Shown: piece by piece, positions 37,140-48,358 of the stretch | How the letters are laid out: each line of letters begins with the position of its first letter | Numbering within the stretch: the stretch's first letter is position 1 | NCBI GenBank assembly: GCA_007449985.2 | Contig: VIIQ02000075.1 | Location: 331,501 to 395,500 of the forward strand | Length of the DNA: 64,000 nt | Direction: 5' to 3' | Source: Desmodesmus armatus | Lineage: Eukaryota; Chlorophyta; Chlorophyceae; Sphaeropleales; Scenedesmaceae | Program-made: the position numbers and the translations under genes | Notes under the pieces: generated by a model | The model's input: the letters and a program-made list of their open reading frames with translations, nothing else | Told to the model about the DNA's origin: nothing | Databases searched by the model: none

Positions 37140-40100
37140 CTACCAGGGCATCAGCTGCCTCAGCGAAACTGGCATTTGCTGCAACACTGGGAACGCCTGC
37201 AGCGTGTGTTCCTGCGCAAGCCTTGCCCCCATTGTGAAGGGCCCCAGAGCCATGGCCACGGGCAGCACCATCGCCACCAGCAACACCGACAGGCCGCTCT
37301 TCAGCTGACTGACCACTTTCACATTCAGCCACAGCTGCAGGCCACACCAGAACAGCCAACCCGCAAGCCACGGCAGGTATGCGCCCCCAAGGCAGTGCAC
37401 CACATGCGCACCCAGCCAGGAGCACACCACACCCTTCACCACCAACAGATCCAGTTGGAAGTAGTTGCTGGGATGCCCAGAGCTGCCACCACCACGCCTG
37501 AAGGATGCAGCACCAGACCAGCAGGCCCGAGCCAACATGTACAGCGCAAACATCCCGGCAAAGTGCAACCCTGCAAGCAACCGCGCAGGAAAACAAGGCG
37601 GGTTGATATCAAGCATGCAGTATAGCGGACCGGTAGGAACAGGTAACCCTGAAGTCGTGTGCTGCTGCAGAGCTGCCCCTACATGTTGCAGCTACCAGTG
37701 CAGCCAAGTGCTGTTACAATGAAGCATGCCCACGCCCGGTCTCAAAGCATGTGCAGCTGTGCGGATGACACTCCAGCTCCACTCACACCCCTCTTCAAGC
37801 GGCATGATGACTACTAGGAGAGTCTTTCAAACGAGTGACTCACCGAGCTGCTGTGAGCAGCACTTGATGTAGGAGAGAGCTCCAGGGATGAACTGCGTGC
37901 CAGCCACACGATGGGCAAAGCCCCACATGCCAGCAGACTGCTGCATGCCTGCTTGGCACATCTGGAGGACAGCATACACACACGCAGCCAGGCACACAGC
38001 CCTGTGAAACATTGAGCCAAGGGGTTTGATGTCCCCGCAACAAGCAGTGCGCTGCGCAGATCCAGACCCTGTGCCAAGCAGACTGCAACAACAGCCGAGT
38101 GTAAGGCACAATCGACAGCGCCAAAGCCACATTGACTCTGATGATGCTGGGTCACTGTTCCCACCCGCGCAATTCATGAACGTCATGACCCGCCTCCAAC
38201 GTCAGCATAGAGGCACGTACTCTGCTCCTCAGGAGCATCATTGACATATCAGCGCACAACATAAATCAACCCAAAACAGCCTATAGCACACTCTCTCTCT
38301 TCACGTACCTGGTGCACCTGTGACAGCCGCCCAGCCCTGAGTGCCACCAGCCCCATCACACACAGGCACAGCAGCTGACCAAAGTGCCCCGCACTGTCCA
38401 GCAGCTGCTGCTGGGCCGCCAGCCGCTGTGCTGCGTCCTGCTCAGCTGACTTGCGCACCCAGCGCTGAGAGAAGTCTGCGATGTGCCTCAAGCTGTCCCC
38501 CACTTCCCTGAAGGTGCTGCAGCAGCAACAGGGAACAACAAGCACAGCAGTCAACCAAGAGAGTAAACGAACAGCAGAACAAGGACCAGCAGGTGGCAGC
38601 ATAACAGAAGGCTGGGAAGTAGGAATAGGCACACAGCCAGTCAGCAAGACCATGTTTCTTTGGGTTGATTTGCATGCACAGGCCCTAGTTGTCCGTGAGC
38701 AGGCACGGTGCAGCAGTGTCAGTTTGGGTCAAATAGCTGTAGTGCAGATGCAGCTCTGGACAGCAGGCGCAACTGATTTTGAAAGCTACTGTTCTGTATT
38801 TCTCCGATCCTCCGCTCCTTTACCTGCTGCCCTGCCCACCGCTGCAAGTAGTGCAAAGCACCAATGCATCATCCTCAAAATGGCGTTGCCCCAATGCAGG
38901 ACACTGTTCTCCAGCAGTAACAGACAAGTACATACTACACATCCCACATACAGGACCAGCCACAACACTTACTGGACAACGGGCGCCAGCACCTTGCCCA
39001 GCCCCTTCCCGTCGATGTTCACGTTGATGATGGTGCCAGCAACCTGGTAGCCACCGGGGTGCTGCATGCCCAGCTGCTGCGCGATCACTGCATGCCCGCC
39101 AACCGGCACCAGCACCGCATTGGCGCTATCACCTGCCGCAGGAACCTCCTGAGCGCCAGCAGCATCCAGATCAATGACGTCCCCATCTGGTGCAACCTGT
39201 GCGTCCCCGGCGCCGTCTTCAACCGCCGCAGCAGCAGCACGTGCTGGAGGGTCGAAGCCAGCTGCGCCTACCGGTGCTCCCAGCCCTACTTCCCCTGCAG
39301 CACTGCTGCGCCTGCTGCCATCCTCAAAGGACTCTGCCTCTCGCAACACCACATAGCTGCCTGCATCGCTGGCTGCTTCACTTGCAGCATCATCCTCTGC
39401 ATTTGCTGCCTCCTGGCCGCCTGTCTCACCCACTGCTGCTGCTGCAGCGCGGTCAGGGTCCCAGGAACCTGACCTGGAGAAGTGCTGCTGATCCCCAGCA
39501 GGCGCAGCAGCAGCGGGGGCACCACGCTGTTGCCTCTCAGCTGGTGCGGTGGGGTCAATGCGGAGCTGCCTGCTGCTCCCTGCGGCCGCTGCAGGCATGG
39601 GGCGGGCAACGACTGTGCTGCTGGAAGCCCCTGCAGCCGCTGCAGCTGCAGGCATGGCGGCGGCAACATTCCTGCTGCTGGAGGGACCTGCGGCCCCTGC
39701 AGCCACTGCAGCTGCAGGCACAGGGCGGGCGGCAGTCCCACTGCTGGAGCCCCCTGCAGCCACTGCAGCCGCTAAAGCTGCAGGCATAGGGCGGGCACCA
39801 TTCCTGCTGCTGGAAGGCCCTGCAGCCGCTGCAGCACCCCCAGGCTGTACCTCAGGACGCTCCTGCTGCTGCAGCGTCCTGTGTGCTGGCAAGGCCTCAG
39901 CCTCCCTGGCATCTGTCTCAGCCGGCTGTTGCGAAGCTGGCTGGTTACCAGTGCCGCTGAATCGTCCTCGCAGCCACCAGCCAAAGCACATAGCTGCCAG
40001 GTGCGTCCAAATGCGCGCCCAGCCGGATGATTTTGATGCTGATGATGTCCCCTGGGTTGCAGGTATGGCGGGCTCCTGGGTCTGCTGTGTGGTGTTGCCG

Positions 40101-40947
40101 CTGTCTGGTGCTGCTGCTGCTGCTGCTGGGTGCTGTGCTGTTTGGTCCTTGGAAGCCTTGGCGGCTTGCTGCTGCAATGGCTTGTGTGGAGGTTGAGGTG
40201 CTGAGGCAGGTCGGCTGGCATGAGCCTTCGTGCTGCCGGCCGCAGCAGCAGCTGCAGGCGCAGGGTTGGCGGTGCAAGACTTGTCAGCATTCACATCGCA
40301 CTCCTGGGCTGGTGGGAAGGCGGCGTCTGTCAGCTGCCGAGCCTCGTCTTCCAGCTGCTGCTGCTGCTGAGCGCTCGGTGTGTCGGTGTAAGAGGCCTTG
40401 GCTGCCCGGGCTGCTTTGGCTGCCTCCCAGGTCCTCTGACTGACCCTGCATGCACACACACACAACCACATCATCATTTTGGTATCCAGTCACCAACGCC
40501 TCTGCATTCACTAGTCTACATTCACTACCTGATACATGTGGCACCTGTAGTGAAAGCACCTGCATTTCAACACCGCATCCATGCCAGTTCCAACAGTCAT
40601 TTGACAGCACTGAGCGCTGGCATTGAACAGCCCTATGCTGATGAGATCCAGAACCAGCAACTCCACCACCCACATCCCATGCCCTACCTGCGTGCATTGC
40701 TGCTTGCTGCCTCCACAGCAACCTTGCCTGCCTTGATGCTGGCTGCTGCTGTGCCAGCTGCTGTCTTGCCGAGGCTGCTAGTGGCCTTGACCCCTGCCTT
40801 GATGGCTTTGCCACTTGCCTTGCCTGCCTGTCTGCTGTGCTTGGCCGCTGCCCTAACAGACTTTTTCAGCAGTGCTGTGGGTGTGTGTGCTGCACACAAG
40901 CTGCCACAGAGCAGAAGCAACAGCAGCAGGGCGTATGGGCGCGCCAT
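37140..40947 (-). CDS. Secretory-pathway Ala/Pro/Ser-rich membrane protein, function unknown
   Basis: Six exons: 40947-40688, 40445-38973, 38516-38309, 38193-38165 (a 29-nt microexon), 38082-37844, 37570-37140; 2640 nt, 879 residues. The microexon is inferred because only it restores the frame. The protein begins with a signal peptide ([20 protein letters not shown]), then a basic Lys/Ala-rich helix, poly-Gln, and a long low-complexity region with tandem imperfect repeats of the type GPSSSRNxARPMPAAxAAA. Next come an acidic Ala-rich segment and GTIINVNIDGKGLGKVLAPVV. The C-terminal third is ordered: EVGDSLRHIADFSQRWVRKS, then several hydrophobic segments, including LAGLHFAGMFALYMLA and SGLSVLLVAMVLPVAMAL, so it is probably multi-spanning. 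I recognise no family. It is divergent from the 41.4 kb gene. Confidence 0.7.
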
Positions 40948-41359
40948 GCCCCTGTTTTGGTTGCTGGTGCCCACTAAGCTCTAATACCTTTATCTTATGT
41001 TTATAATGATTGTAGAATAGTGCACACCGCACACTCAATGCAGCTGCCAGATACGTTGCTTGCTACAGGCAGCTGGGGACAGCTGGCAGGCTTGTCTTCT
41101 CTCCAGATCGTCAATTGTGGTGTCCGAGGTGGTGCAAGCGCATTTTATGGCTTGTATTTTCTCATAAATGCGCAATGAGGGCGCCTGGACTCTCATTGTG
41201 TGCACAGGCGGAACGGTGTGTCATGCCACCTGGCATAACGTCATTCTTGGCCAAAGGAACGCAATGACTTCGCAATTTCGTGCACTTGGGCTGCATCTCT
41301 GTTTTTATCACGCTGGGCACGCAGCCTGACAGCTTTGTTGTTGGTTCAACCTGCAGATC
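40948..41359. promoter_or_regulatory. Shared divergent promoter region
   Basis: 412 bp between two opposite start codons, AT-richer than its flanks near 40979-41010 (TTATGTTTATAATGA). It should contain both promoters; a TATA-like role of the AT stretch is a guess. Confidence 0.45.
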
Positions 41360-43547
41360 ATGAAGTTGCAATGCCATTGTTTGTTGCTTGTGGGTTGCCT
41401 GGTTTCCATCCTCACAGAACCATCGTTGGGCTCCAATGCTGCGCATCAGCAGCCCAGCTCACAAGCAGACCAACAGCAGCATGTAGCAGCACAACAGCAC
41501 AACAGTGCGGTTGCAACAGCAGCACCAGGTGTCCTTGCAGACAGCAGCCTGCAGCCCCCCATCTGGCCGGAGCAGTTCAAGGCTGTGATGTTTCAGAACC
41601 GCACCAACAAGCTCGCACTTGTGCAGCTCTACTATGACTGGAAGTTGGGAGCCAACCTCAACCTTATCGCCTCTCAGCTTGGATCAGCAGGACCTCCTGT
41701 CTGGGACCTGGAATGGAACAACGGTATGGTGCACATCAGGGACATGACGCTCGAGGGCTGAGGAACCGTGATAGATAGTAGCTTGACACCACACTGCCTG
41801 CCCATAGTGTCATGTATAGATCTGCATGTTGATGGTGTTGAGTGGGCGCACGACAACAGCAATGTGCTCTGCTGCACCCTGCGTGATGGCGCAGGCACGT
41901 CCTTCATCTTCTCTCGTGACCAGCCTGTGTGCAAGACACTGCACTTCGATGTGGGCATCCTCACACCCGACTGGCTGAAGGACTCCAAGTACTTGGGCCA
42001 GACAGCAGCAGACAACTTTGTCACAAACGTCTGGACCAAGGCCAAGTTCATCAACTACTATGCAGACAAGGTGAGGTGTTGCAGCCGTTACTTACAGGCT
42101 CTTTGTGTCACTGTCACAAGATAGCTTGATAAGCCTGCGGGAAGGCAACGGTGCTCGCCTCATAAGGCACCAACTTGGTAGTTGTGCATGTCAGCGAACC
42201 TTGCAACAACACCTGGTCTCGGCAATCGTTGAGCTGCAGCAGCAGACATGAACCATCAAGGAAAATGCTTGCAGTGGAGCGCAAAGGGCGTGCACAATTT
42301 GAAGGCCAGCCAGCAGATGCTGTCAGCAAATAGCCCACTACGCTGGTTGTGCTTACCGATTAGGCATGCCTCTGGCTTTCTAGCATATGGGGACCTGTTT
42401 GCCCCCCTCTGCGGCCCACCAGACGGGCTGGCCTCAGCAGCAAGCAGCCACAGTATCTGGATGCTAGCAGGCAGATTGATGGCCTTTTGGTCATCACAAA
42501 TAGGAAGTCGCCCCTCACATTCCCTAAGCAGTGTCCAACCCCACAGAACTTCAGTGGCGAAGGCACTAGGGCACGCACGGTCCCACCTAGGGTCTTGGGG
42601 TCCCGGTACCAGCTGGCCTAATGCAGGAGGTGCCCCCAACAAGAGATAACAGAGGGGTTTCAACTCGTCACTTTTGCATTGTGCTGCACTAGTGGCACGG
42701 GTGGCCTGCACTCATACTGTTGCACCACATACAATCGCCTGCCCCCCTTGTCGATTAAGCAAGCAGTGCAGGGCCTACTGAAAGACGTTTGTGCGCACTG
42801 TACGCTTGAAGGTCTTGTGTGTGTTCCTGCTGCGGCCTTTCTGCCAACCCTTGCATGCTGTGCCATGCCAACTCACCATGTGTCCACTTCATGCCTGCAT
42901 GCATACATGTAACCCTGCTGCAGGAAACTGCTCGGCCGGTGCGCTGGACGTTCCTGTGGAGTGGTGCAGAGTTCCACACGATGGAGTGGGATGAGGGGGC
43001 CACCCTGGACAACAAGATGTGGCAGGCACCAGACTACTGCTTCAACCAGCCCAGCCCTGACCCCCCATCGGGTAAGGCGTGCTGAATTGTTCTTAACCTC
43101 CTTGGGGGCAGGGGTAGCCGGCACTTCTTTGCTATGGTTGGCTGTGTTGATCTCGACCTAGTGGTTCTTTGCTGTGCATAGAGGGCCTTGTGCATGGCTA
43201 CTCGGAATATCGTGTCCATTGACTGGACCGCCCAGTATCATCAAGCTTGCAGACCATTTCGTGCCTCACAAGCACGCACACCTCTCATCAGCCTGGCTTT
43301 CAGATCCCGAGTGACCTATGCCTGTGGTCACATCACGTCCCTATACAACTGGTACCATGCAGCGCACGCATCTGGGAGTGATGTGTGTGCTCCATTTGTT
43401 GCTTCAGGTGGTCCCAGCATCCTGGACAACCCCATTGCTACGGGGCGCATCATGCGGCTGACTGCTGCAGACGAAGTGCAGCAGCAGGCAGAGCACCTGA
43501 CCCTACAGGGGCAGCAGCAGGCAGCTGACAAGCTGCCCACCAGTTGA
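41360..43547 (+). CDS. Secreted protein of an uncharacterised plant/algal family
   Basis: Four exons: 41360-41723, 41808-42070, 42924-43071, 43408-43547; 915 nt, 304 residues. It starts with a signal peptide (LQCHCLLLVGCLVSILTEPSLG), then a Gln/Ala-rich stretch. The conserved core reads PEQFKAVMFQNRTNKLALVQLYYDWKLGANLNLI, DLEWNN, CKTLHFDVGILTPDWL, YLGQTAADNFVTNVWTKAKFINYYAD, RPVRWTF and MWQAPDYCF, in the order I know from land-plant secreted proteins of unknown role (YYDWPxGRN, VWTK/VWEK, WQAPxYCF). The exon 1/2 junction is the least certain. No enzyme motif is visible. A TGTAA signal lies at 44102-44106. The protein likely acts outside the plasma membrane or in the endomembrane system. Confidence 0.8.
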
Positions 43548-45019
43548 GCTCCTACATGACATCGCAGCGGCATTGTTGACAGCGGCAGCGACATTGGTTC
43601 GCCAGTCTCACACCTATATCAGCCGCTTGAGTAGCTTGTATTGGGCCTGACAAGGCAAATAGCTCTGGCGGCATGCACCGGGGTATCAGCCTATTGCTGC
43701 TGCACCTTGTGCGGTGTGTGCTTTGCAGTGCAGCCTTCTGGCACTGTCGGGCCAGCCTCAATAGTGTACCGCACTATGTATCCCAGCTTTGCTTGCAGAT
43801 GCGTGATTGTTCTGCATAGTGGGCAAGCGCCCATGAATTTTGCGCCCCATTTCTTGTGGGACTGTACCATATCAGCATGTGCCATATGCAGGATGCAGTT
43901 GGGTTGAGATGCTCCACAGTCACAGCAGTTTTGTACTGCAGTTGCTGAAAAGTGTGGGTGCGCTTGCTTCACAGCTATGTGGTCATGTGCAGTATATGCA
44001 CAGGAAGTAGTTCGCAGGAACAGGACAAGGGTTGCAGTTCATGCCATGCCGTGTTGACTTCACGTGTGTGATTCTTCGGCATGCACTACGGCCCGGGATG
44101 ATGTAAATTTCTGGGTTTGCTGTTGGTGTATAGGGAGGCGGAGGGCGTGCTTGTGTGCCTTGGGTGTGAAGAAGGATGTTACTGCTAGGTGCAGCCCCTT
44201 TTAGAAAGAGCGAATCCACTGCCTCAGCAGGGCTTGCCTACTGCCATCCAGCTGCTTTATGAAACCCTAGCTGTTTGCATATTGCGTCGGTGATCACGTT
44301 GCAGGGAAAGAGCCTGTGTCGTCCCTACTGTCCTATCGCCCCTGTTCTTCAACGTCAGGCATGGAATGTGCACTAGCCAAGACAACACTGATCAACGGGT
44401 GGCCGCAACGGCTCAAGTTCTGTACATCTGATGTGGTCGCCAGGCTGCTGCCAAGCAACTCACTGCAACACAGCAGCTGGTGCACACGACCAGCAAATGC
44501 ATCAAGGGGGTTCGGCAAGTGCCATACACCACCTGGCCGATTGCATTACTCCAGCACACTTGAAACAAGTGGCCTGTCAGCCTTGAACAAAACCCAGAAC
44601 AGAGCAACAAGGTTCAGCTCCCCAGGCGGTGAAGCTTCGCGAGATCATGCATTGAGCACCTTTGATGGCATGTTGAGCTGCCACAGTCACAGCCTGACTG
44701 CAGTGAGTGCCTGCGCAGCACATGTACATGTCACATAGACACATGCGTGTATTTGCTGCCAACCAGCGCTAGAAGAAACACTGACAGAGTGCTGCTGGCA
44801 CAACAGCATCCTCAGTGTATTTGGTCACACAGACATTGCAACTGACTGGGACACTCGTCTACTTCTTCTGCTCCACACGATCACACCCCATACCTCCACC
44901 CTGTCACTCTCAGGTCTGACAGCCATGAGGCTAGGCTTGCACCAGCATTCTAGACCTCTGCCGTGCCCTAGCCGTCGCTGCTGCCACCGTGCTTTCAACA
45001 TACTTCAAAGCCTCCACTA
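43548..45019. other. Convergent spacer, no gene seen
   Basis: 1.5 kb holding the 3' UTRs of the two flanking genes, including TGTAA at 44102-44106. No coding pattern or repeat I could support. Confidence 0.55.
44102..44106 (+). terminator. TGTAA polyadenylation signal, secreted-protein gene
   Basis: TGTAA 555 nt past the stop. Confidence 0.4.
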
Positions 45020-47910
45020 TCAGCGCCCTATACCGTGGTGGTCACCACCACGGGGGTGGCTGCTGCCGCTCTGAGCCACCAGCTGTTTCACTCCACTGGC
45101 ATATGCACTGTACACTTGGCCAGCTGTCCTGCTGTATGTGATGGGGTCGGAGGATGGGTGGGCTAAGTTAGCTACCAGGTGGTCATGTAGGGCTGACAGT
45201 AGCGCCTGGGTGGGAAGTGGGAGCAGGCTGGCGTCTGCTCCTGAGGCACCCCCTCCTGGGCACCTGCAATGCACACACGGCGCAGGGGCAAACAACCACA
45301 CACCGATGCGCCTGAATTGCGGAATGGCCAGAAGTCAGCGCACACACAATGCGCCCATCAAACAGCTGCAACAAATGATGCAAGCCCCACAAAATATGCA
45401 AGAGGGGACGGGCCTTGCTGGGCCATCACACCTCAAAATTCTCTGTCAAGGTTCTGTGACGGCTTGCAGTGCCCACGTACCAAACTTTGGTGGTTGTGCA
45501 CCCCTCTCTAGAACCTGGCTAAGCAAACAGCTTGCACAAACTCATGCTTGTTGTACCGGGCGCCTGTTGCTGTGGGTGGTGCTGGTTTTAAGTGCACTGT
45601 ACCTGCTGAGCCAGTGTGCGGCTTGGGAGGTAGCCAGCTGCAGGGTTCAGCCAAGAGCGCCGCACCGTTGACGACTGTGCTGTTGTTGGCTGCATCATCG
45701 GCAGCGGCATGCAGGCAATGGCTGCCTGTTCTTGCACCTGATTGGAGGTGTGCCAGGAACTGCTGCTGAAAGAGGTCGGGGTTTGGCACTCGCACACCTT
45801 GGACACCTGCAGTTTGCAGTGACACAGCATTTGACTATTGGAACAGGGCAGTTAAGTCAAAAAGCCGACAGGCAGCCAGTCAGTACTAGTGCTGTGGTTT
45901 GGTTTGGTGTGGTGGGGTGTGCAGAGGTGTGTTCAGGTGCAGGCAGGTGTGAAGAGGACTGAGGTGCCTTGTATGCAGAATTTGGCGGGAAAAGCTTATG
46001 TTTTCTTCTTGAAACACCTTCCTTACCTGCTGCTGTGAGGTGTTGGGCGAGCACCTGGGTGAATGCCTCAACCAGTGGCGGCTGCAGCACACTGCTCGGC
46101 AGGATGATGGTGGGCACTCCAAAGCAGGCCTGTCACGCAACACAGCAGCATATTACGGAGACTGAGCCGGCATGCGGTCACCGGCCGTGCCGGCACCACA
46201 CCTGGCTGGTGGTGGATAGACACATCCAGCAGCCACTAGTGCTGCTGTAAGTGGCAGTTGGTTTTCAGTAGCGACTGAAGACCAACTGCCACTTACAGCA
46301 GCACTGGTGGCTGCTGGATGTGTCTATCATTGCTGGAAATGGGCCAGTCATTGCTGCCTCAAACAGACGGTCAGCCATTCAGCTACACCATATGACTATG
46401 GCTGTGCCAACCTGAGGTGCCACGTCACACTCAAACCACCACGCACCCAGACAGCAGCTGGCACAACTGGTCAGGCCCATCAACATAAACCAGCTATTGT
46501 GCACGTCAAAGGAAAGGGCACTGTTGCTCTTACATGCAAACCATTTGGGCAGTCAAGGCAGGGCGTAAAGCGTTTCAACTTAGGCGCTGAAGTCTGAAGG
46601 TGCCAGCGGAGATGTTGTCATGATGCTGCTGCTGCTCGTTTGCCCACAGCAACCTTCAGGCTGAAGGTACCACCTGAATGCACCAACCTTGAGTGAAGAC
46701 AGGGTGGCGTTGGTCCACCGCTCCAGGTGTGTAGCAGCACTGACCTCCAGCTCCCCACTGCCACTCAGCTGCTGCTGTTGCCGCTGTAGCTGCCGCTGCT
46801 GCTGCTCCTCTGCCAGATGCTGCGCCAACTTATGCGGCTGCATATCCACCACTACAACACACACTGGAGACTCCAACTGCTCAAGCCACAGGGGCGCCAG
46901 CCACGACAGCCTGGGGTCTTTGAGCAGCCAGGGTTTATGTTTGCCGAGGTATTTGACAATGCCGCTGAGCCTGTCCTGGTAATAGTCTGTCTCATCTTTT
47001 GTGAGGGCGCTGACGTGGAAGCCTCGGGCTAAGTGGTGGGGCAGGCCTGGGCTGGAGTGCTGCTGCAGCATCCTGGGTGCGGGGAAGGATTGGGTGGGGG
47101 TTTGAGGTGGCAGCAACAGCAGAGGGGTGGAAGTGGCTGAGGGAGACGACGAGGCTAGAGGGGGACCAGGGAGAGAGGGGTGTGAACGTCATGGAGAAAA
47201 TGTGCTGGGAGGTGTTGAGAGGTGAACCCTCACCCTAAACCCTGAACCCTAACCCAAAAGCCTAGACTAGTTCTGGCGAGGCGTTCACAGGTGGCGAGGT
47301 GGCCAACGGGAGATATTAAGGACTTGGGCCCAGCACAATGCAGTTGCTGTGTTGCTGGTGTGCTGGTGGTGCTACTTACAGGTCATTGAGTGTTGTCAGC
47401 TGGTGCAGCTCCCACCCACGCAGCTTGTCATCGGCATCTGCACCAAAGTAGAGGTCGTCCAGCAATGTCAGCACAGGTCAACAGAGGCCTTGTGCCGGAT
47501 TTGACTGCCGCTTTAGGGGACTATGTCCCCACTGCGCTTTCGTACGCACCAATGCGCAGCTTGGAAGCTTCGCCCGCATAGACACCACTCAGCATCAGCA
47601 ACCGCGCTGCGAGGGATGCTTTGGAGGCATAGTAGCTCAGCACAAGCAGCTGACTTGGCCCTGATGCAGCAGTGCGAGGCCATAAACCCTCTTTGGGGCC
47701 GTATAGCTGCTCTAGATCTGGTAGGGACCCGGACTGGGCTGCTGTAGGGTCAGACTTGCGGGCCTGCTGTTGCAGCGCTGCTGCTCTGTACAGGGTCCAA
47801 GCAAACACCAGGACGCAGGCAACTATCAGGAGGTTGGATACATTGACTGAGGAGTGATGGTGGTGCTTTGGTGGGTGGAATCTCGAGCGCACCGCGCGAA
47901 CTTTCTGCAT
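45020..47910 (-). CDS. Sulfotransferase-like type II membrane protein
   Basis: Six exons: 47910-47550, 47437-47380, 47072-46688, 46129-46027, 45806-45738, 45255-45020; 1212 nt, 403 residues (an in-frame ATG at 47979 would add 23). The N-terminus is basic, then His-rich, then one transmembrane segment (about 26-43, NLLIVACVLVFAWTLY), the layout of Golgi type II enzymes. The lumenal part has LLVLSYYASKASLAARLLMLSGVYAG, in the place of the PAPS phosphate loop, and later KPWLLKDPRLSWLAPLWLEQLESPVCVVVVDM, very like the KDPR...LP.W block of sulfotransferases. The usual RSGT/S loop is degenerate, so catalytic competence is uncertain. Intron 3 contains a long hairpin; intron 2 has telomere-like repeats. 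It is divergent from NAD synthetase by 448 bp. Confidence 0.7.
46215..46328. repeat. Long near-perfect hairpin, 55-bp arms, 4-nt loop
   Basis: Arms 46215-46269 and 46274-46328 are reverse complements except for two positions, around the loop AGCG. Both mismatches would be G:U pairs in an RNA copied from the plus strand. It lies within intron 3 of the minus-strand sulfotransferase gene. Confidence 0.92.
47224..47255. repeat. Short interstitial telomere-like repeats
   Basis: About four degenerate units, CACCCTAAACCCTGAACCCT and so on, match the plant/algal CCCTAAA-type telomere repeat. They sit in intron 2 of the sulfotransferase-like gene. Confidence 0.6.
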
Positions 47911-48358
47911 TCCATACAGGCAGTGGCACCAGGGGTGACTCTCTGGTTGGCTCCAGCCTAGAGCGACTGTGTGCAACAAATGGCGTTGCTCACACTATGC
48001 ATACATCACACAGCAGGCCACAAAATGGTGCGGTCGCCCAGTCACTGTACTTGCACAGAGTTTGAAATAGTTGGTTGAGAGGGGCCAACGCCCTGGCGTT
48101 AACGCCTGATAGGCATGAGAGACATTGATTGATTGCTGCAGGCTGTTTTGAACTGTTTTTCAGTACCCACATTTCCACTGCTGACTTTGGGAAGTTGCGG
48201 TATGTGCTGACGTCTCATTGGCAAAACCAGCGCAAACAGGGGCCTTGCTATACTCATCAATCAACTTCCTATCTATCCATTCCGGCCCCAACGTGGAAGC
48301 AGGCCCACGCAGCATCGGACCTTGGCAACAGTAGGGATCAACTTGCAGGGTGGCAGTC
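47911..48358. promoter_or_regulatory. Shared divergent promoter region
   Basis: 448 bp between the sulfotransferase-like gene (minus) and NAD synthetase (plus). It must carry both promoters; no motif assigned. Confidence 0.45.

Noticed and set aside
39059..40200. Long plus-strand ORFs opposite the Ala-rich membrane protein
   Set aside because: They are Cys/Leu/Pro-rich shadows of CAG/GCA-rich coding sequence on the minus strand.
44316..44738. 140-codon plus-strand ORF
   Set aside because: No motif, no codon or composition signal, and no splice or neighbour support.
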